DNA of 5,395 bases from Pontiella desulfatans (GTDB lineage: Bacteria > Verrucomicrobiota > Kiritimatiellia > Kiritimatiellales > Pontiellaceae): assembly GCA_029287275.1 (NCBI GenBank), contig JARFRL010000372.1:1-5395 (forward strand), given 5' to 3'. The notes under the pieces are model-generated. The model did not search any database. It saw only the letters and a list, made by a program, of their open reading frames with translations, and was not told the DNA's origin. This document shows, piece after piece, positions 1 to 5,395 of the stretch; the stretch's first letter is position 1; each line of letters opens with the position of its first letter. The position numbers and the translations under genes are program-made.

Positions 1-78
1 CCCAACCACCCCCCCCCCCCCCCCGACATCTACACTAGAGTTGGATCGTCGGCAGCGTCAGATGTGTATAAGAGACAG
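1..78. other. Untrimmed Illumina/Nextera adapter and cytosine run (sequencing artefact)
   Basis: Bases 46-78 read exactly as the Nextera read-1 adapter; its last 19 bases (60-78) are the Tn5 mosaic end, ending in TATAAGAGACAG. Bases 36-45 (TAGAGTTGGA) sit where a 10-base i5 index would be. Bases 25-35 (GACATCTACAC) match the 3' end of the P5 oligo with one mismatch (GAGATCTACAC expected). Bases 1-24 are almost all cytosine, with a few A. On the other strand this reads insert, adapter, index, P5 start, then poly-G, which is what read-through on a two-colour Illumina instrument produces. It should be trimmed, so that genomic sequence begins at 79. It is not a natural transposon end. Confidence 0.97.
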
Positions 79-178
79 GCTTTCGGATCAGCAAAAGGCG
101 CTGCTCGCGGGCGATTACCAAGGGCACCCGAGTCTGGTGCGCTGGATCGACAAGGGCTATGTGATCATCAGTCTCTGA
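79..178 (+). CDS. C-terminal fragment of an unrecognised protein (5' end cut by contig edge)
   Basis: An open frame enters from the contig edge (first complete codon at 80) and ends at TGA 176-178, giving 32 residues. The fragment starts LSDQQKALLAG and ends WIDKGYVIISL. It follows the same codon style as the genes downstream, with many G/C third positions, and is followed 12 nt later by a strong intrinsic terminator. Both points support a real gene end. I do not recognise the family: there is no pgk or gap C-terminal signature, which might have been expected next to tpiA. The true start and length cannot be known from this window. The terminator indicates that it belongs to a separate transcription unit from tpiA. 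Confidence 0.6.
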
Positions 179-190
179 CGGCCGCCTCGC

Positions 191-229
191 CGCGAACGAA
201 AGGCGCCGCGAATAGGCGCCTTTTTCGCG
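191..229 (+). terminator. Rho-independent terminator after the upstream gene
   Basis: A perfect 9-bp stem pairs AAAGGCGCC (199-207) with GGCGCCTTT (215-223) around the 7-nt loop GCGAATA. The T run is 221-225. The flanks CGCGAA (191-196) and TTCGCG (224-229) are also complementary and could extend the stem across a 2-nt bulge (197-198). The hairpin begins 12 nt after the TGA at 176-178 and fits termination of that gene before the tpiA promoter region. The other strand would have only three T after its stem, so efficient bidirectional termination is less likely. Confidence 0.88.
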
Positions 230-280
230 ATTTCACCTTTGCGTATTGAGGTGGGTTTCGCTAGATTCCCCCTTCATTTT

Positions 281-310
281 TTGAACGTAAACGGGTATTT
301 CCCCCATAAA
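281..310 (+). promoter_or_regulatory. Possible sigma-70-type promoter for tpiA
   Basis: The stretch 276-334 is visibly richer in A/T than its surroundings and lies between a terminator and the tpiA start, so a promoter is expected here. The best pair I see is TTGAAC (281-286, 4 of 6 to TTGACA) and CATAAA (305-310, 4 of 6 to TATAAT) with an 18-bp spacer. This would start transcription near 317 and leave a leader of about 18 nt. A weaker alternative is TTGCGT (239-244) with TAGATT (262-267) at 17 bp. Neither is strong, and consensus matching is unreliable in an organism of uncertain phylum. Confidence 0.3.
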
Positions 311-322
311 TTTAAACGAAAC

Positions 323-326
323 GGAG
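323..326 (+). promoter_or_regulatory. Ribosome binding site fixing the tpiA start
   Basis: GGAG, inside ACGGAG, lies 8 nt upstream of ATG 335. This is good Shine-Dalgarno spacing. It decides the start at 335 over an in-frame TTG at 239, which would add 32 residues not found in triosephosphate isomerases. Confidence 0.8.
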
Positions 327-334
327 ATTGTTTG

Positions 335-1090
335 ATGAGAAAGAAGATTATTGCCGGCAACTGGAAGATGAACAAAACCATCGAGGAAGCCATCGAGCTC
401 GCCAACGGCGTTAAGCTGGATCTGGCCGACTGCAAGGACGTCGACGTCGTGCTCTGCCCTCCGTTCACCGCGCTGAAATCCGTCAGCGACATCGTTTCCG
501 AAACCCAGATCGCGGTCGGCTCCCAGAACATGTCCTCCGAGGACGAAGGCGCGTACACCGGCGAAATCTGCCACACCATGCTCAAGGAAATCTTCGTCCG
601 CTACGTCATCCTCGGCCACAGCGAACGCCGCCAATACTACAAGGAAAACGATTTCTGGATCAACAAGAAGGTCGTCAAGGCCCTCGAAAAGAACCTCCGC
701 CCGATTCTGTGCGTGGGTGAAACCCTCGAAGACCGCGAATCCGGCAGCACCGAAAAGGTGGTTGAAGTTCAGGTCCGCGAAGGCCTGAAAGACGTCGCCG
801 CCGAATCCTACACCGAACTCGTCATCGCGTACGAACCCGTCTGGGCCATCGGCACCGGCAAGGTCGCGACCGCCCAGCAGGCGCAGGACGTGCACGCCTT
901 CATCCGCGGCGTCGTGAAAGACATGGTCGGCGCCGAAGCCGCCGACGCCGTTCGCATTCAGTACGGCGGATCCATGAAGCCCGACAACGCGGTCGAGCTG
1001 CTCGGTCAGCCCGACATCGACGGCGGCCTGATCGGTGGCGCCGCGTTGGACGCGACTTCGTTCGCGGGCATCGTCAAAGCCGCGATGTAA
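335..1090 (+). CDS. tpiA: Triosephosphate isomerase
   Basis: This cytosolic enzyme interconverts dihydroxyacetone phosphate and glyceraldehyde 3-phosphate in glycolysis and gluconeogenesis. The protein has 251 residues, the usual bacterial length, and appears complete. Substrate-binding Asn9 and Lys11 lie in AGNWKMN. The catalytic His95 is in GHSERR (94-99), and the catalytic Glu167 is in AYEPVWAIGTG (165-175), whose end forms the mobile loop 6. YGGS (210-213) and GGLIGGAAL (230-238) supply the phosphate-binding backbone, and conserved Cys126 is in ILCVGET. The dimer-interface loop is GAYTGE (72-77). The start is set by ACGGAG 8 nt upstream and by MRKKIIAGNWK being the normal N-terminus. It is the first gene of the co-directional series and sits behind a terminator. 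All catalytic residues are present and nothing suggests decay. Confidence 0.98.
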   Translation: MRKKIIAGNWKMNKTIEEAIELANGVKLDLADCKDVDVVLCPPFTALKSVSDIVSETQIAVGSQNMSSEDEGAYTGEICHTMLKEIFVRYVILGHSERRQYYKENDFWINKKVVKALEKNLRPILCVGETLEDRESGSTEKVVEVQVREGLKDVAAESYTELVIAYEPVWAIGTGKVATAQQAQDVHAFIRGVVKDMVGAEAADAVRIQYGGSMKPDNAVELLGQPDIDGGLIGGAALDATSFAGIVKAAM

Positions 1091-1094
1091 AAAA

Positions 1095-1135
1095 GCGGCG
1101 TTGGCCGCGGTCGAAGGTCCGAGAGACCTTCGACC
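1095..1135 (+). promoter_or_regulatory. Two tandem hairpins between tpiA and secG
   Basis: The first hairpin pairs GCGGC (1095-1099) with GCCGC (1104-1108) around GTTG. It abuts a perfect 11-bp stem, GGTCGAAGGTC (1109-1119) with GACCTTCGACC (1125-1135), around CGAGA. No T run follows (the next bases are TCATAGC), so it is not a standard intrinsic terminator. An RNA-stabilising or processing element between the two cistrons, setting different tpiA and secG levels, is a reasonable reading. The structure is seen in the sequence; its role is inferred. Confidence 0.6.
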
Positions 1136-1156
1136 TCATAGCAAAAGGAAACGAAT

Positions 1157-1528
1157 ATGTTGGTTTTAAAAGCGTTGTTAATCGTCGTGCTGGTCCTCTG
1201 CAGCTTGTTGCTGATCGGACTGGTTCTTCTGCAGAAATCCAAGAGCGAAGGACTGGGGCTCGCGTTCGGCGCGGGCGCGGGCGAATCGCTCTTCGGCGCG
1301 CGCGCCGGCAACGTGCTTTCCAAGGCCACCGTGGTTGTTGGCTGCGTCTTCATGGCCTGCGCCTTGGCGCTGGGCTCGCTGTTCGCGCAGGGCGAGGCGA
1401 CGCTGATGGACGGCGTTTCCAGCGATCCGGTTATGCCGGCCGCCGTACAGCCCGCGCCGATCGATGGTCTTGATCTGGGCGCGCCGGCCACCACGGAAGC
1501 TCCCGCGCTCGAGATTCCCGCTGAATAA
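1157..1528 (+). CDS. secG: Protein translocase subunit SecG
   Basis: SecG is the small membrane partner of SecY and SecE and assists SecA-driven export of unfolded proteins. The 123-residue product has two hydrophobic segments (about 3-25 and 54-77). They flank the conserved cytoplasmic loop, which reads LLQKSKSEGLGLAFG (24-38) and then ESLFGARAGNVL (43-54). This is the family hallmark: Gln-Lys after the first helix, a Gly-rich turn, then LFG. After the second helix is a tail of about 45 residues (78-123) rich in Ala, Pro and acidic residues, of low complexity and no recognised function. AAGGA (1145-1149) lies 7 nt before the ATG. The tpiA-secG linkage occurs in several bacterial phyla. The loop wording resembles PVC-group SecG, as far as I can judge without a search. 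Confidence 0.93.
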   Translation: MLVLKALLIVVLVLCSLLLIGLVLLQKSKSEGLGLAFGAGAGESLFGARAGNVLSKATVVVGCVFMACALALGSLFAQGEATLMDGVSSDPVMPAAVQPAPIDGLDLGAPATTEAPALEIPAE

Positions 1529-1553
1529 CGCCTCGGTTGACCGACTTCTCTGA

Positions 1554-3428
1554 ATGAGGTTCAACGCGTCAATTAAACGACTCCCCATGGCCATCATGAT
1601 GGCGCTCGCGGGGAGTCTTTTGTTTTCCGGATGCGGCGGCGAGACCGCGCCCGCGCCGGAAGACGAGCTGGTTTCCTATTCGATGACCTCCCGCATCCGC
1701 GGGTTGGACCCGGGTATTTCCGGCGAGGTTTCCTCGTCGCTCGCGATTTCCCGCCTCTATGAAGGATTGCTTCAATACGACTATCTAGCGCGGCCCTACA
1801 AAGTGATTCCCGCGTTGGCGGAGTCCATGCCCGAAATCTCCGACGACGGACTGGTCTACACCTTCAAAATCCGCGAAGGCATCTTTTTCCACGACAACGA
1901 ATGCTTTCCCGGTGGCAAAGGCCGCGCGCTCGTCGCCGAGGACTTCGTCTACTCCTTCAAACGCGTGGTCGACGTCAAGAACGTCTCTTCGGGCTCTTGG
2001 GCGTTCAATGGTCGGATCGTTGGCCTCGACGCGTTTTACGAGGCCTCGAAAAGCAAAGAGCCCACCAACTACGACGTGGAGGTCGAGGGGTTGCGGGCGC
2101 TCGACGAGCGCACGCTCCAGATCACCTTGGTCGAGCCGTATCCGCAACTACTCTACATTCTCGCGATGCACTACGCGTTCGCCGTGCCGCGCGAAGCGGT
2201 CGAGTTTTACGGAAAGGCGTTCGTCAATCATCCCGTTGGAACCGGTCCCTACGAACTGGTGGAATGGCGCCGCAATTCGCGCATCGAGTTCGCCCGCAGT
2301 CCGAAGTGGACCGAAACCGGCCGCGTCGAAACCTATCCCACCAACGCGACGCCGGAGCAGGCCGCCGCCGGACTCGCGCGCGACGCGGGGAAACCGCTTC
2401 CGTTCATCGACCGCGTCGTTCAGTACGTCATCGACGATTCCACCACCGCGTGGATGATGTTTCTCTCCGGGCAACTTGGCGTCTCCGGAATCACGCGCGA
2501 CAACTGGGACGCCGTCATCACCAGCGACAAGGGGCTCAACGATTCCTTGGAAAACCGCGGCATCGACCTCGTCTCCTCGCCCACGCTGGACATCTATTAT
2601 CTCGGATTCAACTGGGAGGATCCGGTGGTGGGCGCGAGCGCCGACCCCGAACAAAACGCGCGCAACCGCAAGCTTCGGCAGGCGCTCAGCTGCGCGTATG
2701 ATTTCGATCTGATGAACCAGTTCATGAACAACCGATTGCATCCGATCGGCGGCCCCATTCCGCAACCGCTGGCCGGCAGCCTCTCCGACCCGTCTCCGTA
2801 CAGCTTCAATCTGGACAAGGCGCGGCGCCTGCTCGTCGAGGCCGGCTACCCGGAAGGGACCGACGCCGCGACCGGCCGCCGTCTGGAATTGACGATGGAG
2901 TTGGGCAGCGCGAGCGCCAACGCGCGGCAGATGATGGAGCTGATGTCCGACATGTACCAGAAGATCGGCGTCGTGCTGAAGGCGTCGTACAACACCTGGC
3001 CCGCGTTCATCGAGAAAATGAACCGTCGGCAGGCGCAAATGTTCCAGCTCGGCTGGGTGGCGGACTATCCCGACGCGGAGAACTTCCTGCAGCTTTTCTA
3101 CAGCGCGAACGAATCGCCGGGCCCGAATCACGCCAACTACCGCGACGCGGACATCGACCGGATGTACGAGCAAGTCCGCGTCATGCTCGACTCGCCGGAG
3201 CGCACCGCGCTCTACGAGAAGATGGCGGGCATCCTCATCGAGGACTGCCCCTGGATTTTCATGTATCAACCCATGGATTTCGGACTCACCCACGACTGGG
3301 TCGAGAACTACACCACGCACGCGTTCCCCTACGGCATGGGTAAATACCGGGCCGTCAATCCGGCGAAGCGCGCGGAATGGCTCGAAACCTATGGCGACGA
3401 CAAACTCGACATGAAGGCGCGGGATTAG
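1554..3428 (+). CDS. Peptide/nickel-type ABC transporter solute-binding lipoprotein (OppA/DppA family)
   Basis: This is a 624-residue extracytoplasmic solute-binding protein (SBP_bac_5 family) that would deliver a solute, most likely an oligopeptide, to the permeases encoded next. The N-terminus has basic residues (Arg2, Lys8, Arg9), a hydrophobic stretch (12-24) and a lipobox-like LFSGC with Cys27 as the probable lipidated residue; Phe at -3 is slightly unusual. Family features are RLYEGLLQYD (67-76), YTFKIREGIFFHD (102-114), EDFVYSFKRV (129-138), HPVGTGPYELVEW (226-238), NRKLRQALS (371-379) and QLGWVADYPDAENFL (498-512). It is longer than typical OppA (about 540), partly from extra residues near 254-283. 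An in-frame TGA at 1551 limits the start to ATG 1554 or internal ATGs at 1587, 1596 or 1599. No clear Shine-Dalgarno is seen, and the basic n-region favours 1554. The solute cannot be told from sequence alone. Confidence 0.92.
   Translation: MRFNASIKRLPMAIMMALAGSLLFSGCGGETAPAPEDELVSYSMTSRIRGLDPGISGEVSSSLAISRLYEGLLQYDYLARPYKVIPALAESMPEISDDGLVYTFKIREGIFFHDNECFPGGKGRALVAEDFVYSFKRVVDVKNVSSGSWAFNGRIVGLDAFYEASKSKEPTNYDVEVEGLRALDERTLQITLVEPYPQLLYILAMHYAFAVPREAVEFYGKAFVNHPVGTGPYELVEWRRNSRIEFARSPKWTETGRVETYPTNATPEQAAAGLARDAGKPLPFIDRVVQYVIDDSTTAWMMFLSGQLGVSGITRDNWDAVITSDKGLNDSLENRGIDLVSSPTLDIYYLGFNWEDPVVGASADPEQNARNRKLRQALSCAYDFDLMNQFMNNRLHPIGGPIPQPLAGSLSDPSPYSFNLDKARRLLVEAGYPEGTDAATGRRLELTMELGSASANARQMMELMSDMYQKIGVVLKASYNTWPAFIEKMNRRQAQMFQLGWVADYPDAENFLQLFYSANESPGPNHANYRDADIDRMYEQVRVMLDSPERTALYEKMAGILIEDCPWIFMYQPMDFGLTHDWVENYTTHAFPYGMGKYRAVNPAKRAEWLETYGDDKLDMKARD
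1579..1626 (+). terminator. Terminator-like hairpin inside the signal-peptide codons of the binding protein
   Basis: A perfect 8-bp GC-rich stem pairs GACTCCCC (1579-1586) with GGGGAGTC (1610-1617) and is followed at once by TTTTGTTTT (1618-1626). The 23-nt loop contains a 14-bp palindrome, GCCATCATGATGGC (1590-1603), which can form an inner 5-bp hairpin around CATG. Upstream AAA (1575-1577) could extend pairing into the T run. It has the layout of an intrinsic terminator yet lies within codons 9-25 of the lipoprotein. It may terminate tpiA-secG transcripts, act as an attenuator relieved by translation, or affect initiation, since ATG 1587 lies in the structure. Confidence 0.5.
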
Positions 3429-3431
3429 GCC

Positions 3432-4706
3432 ATGCTGAACTACATCCTCAAACGAACGTGGCAAATGATACCGACCGTGATCGGCGTCATCCTCCTGACG
3501 TTCGCGCTCTTCAACATCGTGCCGAACGATCTCGCCGCGATCGCGCTCGGTAAAAACGTGACGCTCGAAATGCTCGAGGACTTCGACGAGCGGCGCGGGC
3601 TCAACCAACCGCTGTTTTTCGGATTCAACGCCAAAACCCGCGCCTACGTCGACGAGAATTTCGCCAACACCGCCGGACGTTGGCGCGATGATTCCAACGC
3701 CGTTCATTCCGCCGAGTCGGCGACGATCGCCATCCAACCCGGCGCCGAGATCAATCCCGTCGCGTTCGCCCTGAAGCCGGAGGCGGAGTACGTCTGGAAA
3801 ATCACCTTCCGCGGCGCGGGCCGCGTGGCCGGCCAGTCGCTTTCCTCCGAGCGCTGGGAGACCGAGAAAATCCGGTTCAAGGGCGCGGAAACCTCGTTGT
3901 TCGAAACCGATGACCAACCCCTGGAAATCAAGAAGCTCACCTTGCGGCGGCTCCAGACCAATCCCTTTCACTCGCAGCTTTGGTTCTACCTCAAGCAACT
4001 CGCCCGCGGGGATCTCGGTACGTCGGAAACGTTCAAGCAACCCGTTTCGAAGTTGCTGAAAGACGGCGTGCCGCCCTCGCTTTCGCTCACCATCCCGATC
4101 TTCTTCATCGGCGTGATCGTCTCCATCAGCCTGTCGCTGGTCTGCGCGTTTTTCCGCAACCAGTTCATCGACCGCTTTCTGGTGGTCGTCGCGGTGGCGC
4201 TGATGAGCATCAACTATCTGATCTACATCGTCGCGGGGCAGTACTTCCTCGCCTACAAACAAGGCTGGGTTCCGGTCTGGGGCTACGAGTCCGCGAAATA
4301 CCTGATCCTGCCGGTGATCATCGGCGTGGTGAGCGGGCTGGGCTCGAACATCCGTTTCTACCGAACCATCATGCTCGACGAGATGTACAAGGACTACGTC
4401 CGCACCGCCTTCGCCAAAGGCGTTTCCAAACCGCGGGTGCTGTTCGTGCACGTGTTGAAAAACGCGATGATTCCAATCATCACCAACGTGGTGATCGCGA
4501 TTCCGTTCCTCTACACCGGCTCGTTGCTGCTGGAGAACTTTTTTGGAATTCCGGGGTTGGGATACCTCGGCATCAACGCGGTGCTGTCGTCGGACGTCGA
4601 CGTGGTGCGCGCGCTCGTGTTGATCGGCGCGCTGCTCTTCGTGGTGGCGAACCTGATCACCGACATCTGCTACGCGGCGGCCGATCCGCGGGTGAAACTG
4701 AAATGA
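3432..4706 (+). CDS. Peptide/nickel-type ABC transporter permease (OppB/DppB family) with enlarged periplasmic loop
   Basis: This inner-membrane subunit would form half of the translocation channel with the OppC-type protein encoded next. The N-terminus (MLNYILKRTWQMIPTVIGVI, then FNIVPND) is the standard OppB helix 1 (about 9-30). About five more helices lie near 217-241, 248-270, 291-306, 347-368 and 391-415. The cytoplasmic EAA loop that contacts the ATPases reads DYVRTAFAKG (321-330) followed by HVLKNAMIP (340-348). FFGIPGLGYLG (370-380) and the ending ADPRVKLK are also typical. The protein has 424 residues against roughly 305-340 usually. The excess lies between GLNQPLF (56-62) and FYLKQLARGDLGTS (185-198), which are normally close together. 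The ATG follows the previous stop by 3 nt, indicating co-transcription; only a weak GGGA (3421-3424) precedes it. Confidence 0.94.
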   Translation: MLNYILKRTWQMIPTVIGVILLTFALFNIVPNDLAAIALGKNVTLEMLEDFDERRGLNQPLFFGFNAKTRAYVDENFANTAGRWRDDSNAVHSAESATIAIQPGAEINPVAFALKPEAEYVWKITFRGAGRVAGQSLSSERWETEKIRFKGAETSLFETDDQPLEIKKLTLRRLQTNPFHSQLWFYLKQLARGDLGTSETFKQPVSKLLKDGVPPSLSLTIPIFFIGVIVSISLSLVCAFFRNQFIDRFLVVVAVALMSINYLIYIVAGQYFLAYKQGWVPVWGYESAKYLILPVIIGVVSGLGSNIRFYRTIMLDEMYKDYVRTAFAKGVSKPRVLFVHVLKNAMIPIITNVVIAIPFLYTGSLLLENFFGIPGLGYLGINAVLSSDVDVVRALVLIGALLFVVANLITDICYAAADPRVKLK

Positions 4707-5395
4707 AGACGGATAAATCACAGAGCCTATGGGGCGACGCCTGGCGGCGGTTGCGCGGCAACCGTCTGGCGATGGCGTGTCTGGGGCTCGTCGTCCTGTT
4801 CACGCTGTTGGCGTTGTACGGCGAGATCGTTTATCAGTATCACCAGTTCAAGGACGTCACGCCGGCGTATCAAACGACCCATCTCGACGTCGCCTACCAA
4901 CCGCCGAGCCGCGCCCACTGGATGGGCACCGACGGCCTGGGCCGCGACGTGATGTCGCGGCTGGCGCAGGGCGCGCGCGTCGCGTACAAAGTCGGCATCA
5001 TCACCTCCTTCATCGCGATCCCGATCGGCGTGTTCCTCGGCTGCCTCGCCGGATTTTTCGGCGGGAAAGTCGATGACTTCATCGTCTGGCTCTATTCCAC
5101 CTTCGCGTCCATGCCCGGACTGCTGTTCATCCTCGCGATCGCGATGGTGGTTCCGGGCAGGGGGTTGCTGGGCGTCTATCTGGGCATCGGCCTAACGACC
5201 TGGGTGGGACTCTGCCGGCTCGTGCGCGGCGAGGTGATGAAGCACAAGGAGCAGACCTACGTGCAAGCCGCGAAAGCCCTCGGCATCGGCTCCGGCCGCA
5301 TCATGTTCAAGCACATCCTGCCCAACATCTCGATCGTCATCATGGTCACCTTCACGCTGCGCTTCCCGGCCGCGGTCGGCACCGAGGTGATTCTG
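4703..5395 (+). CDS. Peptide/nickel-type ABC transporter permease (OppC/DppC family), 3' end outside window
   Basis: The frame opens at ATG 4703, overlapping the preceding TGA in an ATGA arrangement, and runs 231 codons to the window edge without a stop. The N-terminus (SLWGDAWRRLRGNRLAMACL) is the cytoplasmic lead and helix 1 of OppC proteins. HWMGTDGLGRDVMSRLAQGAR (72-92) is cut here only by quoting; its core GTDGLGRDV (75-83) is the family signature before the channel domain. Further helices lie near 96-118, 126-150, 154-172 and 210-230. The EAA loop is YVQAAKALGIG (186-196) followed by FKHILPN (202-208). About 50-80 residues are probably missing from the C-terminus, judging by the usual OppC length near 300. 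A possible GGTGA (4691-4695) precedes the ATG by 7 nt. It should pair with the OppB-type protein, and translational coupling through the overlap would balance their amounts. Confidence 0.95.
   Translation, partial: MKTDKSQSLWGDAWRRLRGNRLAMACLGLVVLFTLLALYGEIVYQYHQFKDVTPAYQTTHLDVAYQPPSRAHWMGTDGLGRDVMSRLAQGARVAYKVGIITSFIAIPIGVFLGCLAGFFGGKVDDFIVWLYSTFASMPGLLFILAIAMVVPGRGLLGVYLGIGLTTWVGLCRLVRGEVMKHKEQTYVQAAKALGIGSGRIMFKHILPNISIVIMVTFTLRFPAAVGTEVIL

Noticed and set aside
1..24. A cytosine run as a possible G-quadruplex or i-motif element
   Set aside because: It abuts adapter sequence and is best explained as poly-G base calls from dark cycles, seen on the opposite strand.
60..78. A Tn5 mosaic end, which could be read as the edge of a natural transposon
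   Set aside because: It is contiguous with the rest of the Nextera adapter and a P5 fragment, so it comes from library preparation.
64..249. A 61-codon + strand frame starting in the adapter
   Set aside because: Its start codon is adapter sequence and it crosses the terminator. The frame ending at 176-178 is more plausible.
239..334. A TTG-initiated N-terminal extension of tpiA
   Set aside because: It would add 32 residues not found in the family, it runs through the probable promoter region, and ATG 335 has a well-spaced GGAG and the normal N-terminus.
233..895. A 220-codon - strand frame opposite tpiA
   Set aside because: It is the antisense shadow of an intact tpiA. It runs through the tpiA leader and has Phe/Asp/Val-rich composition without recognisable motifs.
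1587..1589. ATG 1587 as the true start of the binding lipoprotein
   Set aside because: It would leave the signal peptide without its basic n-region (Arg2, Lys8, Arg9), it sits within a hairpin, and it has no Shine-Dalgarno. It cannot be fully excluded, because ATG 1554 also lacks a clear one.
1901..2701. Overlapping + strand frames in the binding-protein gene (also 1912-2457 and 2476-2712)
   Set aside because: They are out-of-frame Arg/Ser-rich shadows inside a continuous ORF with family motifs on both sides. The main frame is not broken.
2148..4721. An 857-codon open frame on the - strand across the binding-protein and OppB-type genes
   Set aside because: It lies opposite two genes with clear family motifs. 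Its translation is dominated by His, Arg, Asp, Val and Glu in a pattern typical of the complement of G/C-ending codons, with no domain I recognise. Long antisense frames are common in GC-rich DNA.
4729..5076. A 115-codon + strand frame near the right end
   Set aside because: It is out of frame with the OppC-type gene, whose reading from 4703 to the window edge carries all expected motifs.

Overview
The window is one end of an assembled contig from a fairly GC-rich bacterium. The first 78 bases are not genomic: they are a cytosine run, a damaged piece of the Illumina P5 oligo, a 10-base stretch the size of an i5 index, and a complete Nextera read-1 adapter ending in the Tn5 mosaic end. Biological sequence starts at base 79.

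The rest is read from the + strand. Bases 79-178 hold the last 32 codons of an unrecognised gene, followed by a strong Rho-independent terminator (191-229). A short, AT-richer leader (about 230-334) carries a plausible but weak promoter and a good ribosome binding site for tpiA (triosephosphate isomerase, 335-1090). A 66-nt gap with two tandem hairpins leads to secG (1157-1528). After 25 nt comes a large extracytoplasmic solute-binding lipoprotein of the peptide/nickel (OppA/DppA) family (1554-3428). It is followed by an OppB/DppB-type permease (3432-4706) and, with an ATGA overlap, an OppC/DppC-type permease (4703 onward) that is cut by the window end. The ATPase genes (OppD/OppF type) are not in the window; they may lie downstream or elsewhere.

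The close spacing suggests one co-directional unit, tpiA-secG-oppA-oppB-oppC. The binding lipoprotein would capture an oligopeptide-like solute outside the membrane and pass it to the OppB/OppC channel. SecG belongs to the general Sec translocon, and TpiA to glycolysis and gluconeogenesis. A terminator-like hairpin with a T-rich tail lies inside the signal-peptide codons of the binding protein. The opp part may therefore be transcriptionally separated from, or attenuated relative to, tpiA-secG.

The style of the SecG protein (EGLGLAFG, then ESLFGARAGNVL), the tpiA-secG-opp order and the poor Shine-Dalgarno signals in the opp genes suggest a member of the PVC group (Verrucomicrobiota, Kiritimatiellota or Lentisphaerota) or a nearby uncultured phylum. 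This is an inference from memory of family style and not a database result.

I see no CRISPR array, tRNA, rRNA, insertion sequence or phage gene. Most of the window is ordinary core and transport biology. The points most worth a second look are the untrimmed adapter, the internal terminator-like hairpin, and an extra domain of roughly 120 residues in the first periplasmic loop of the OppB-type permease.
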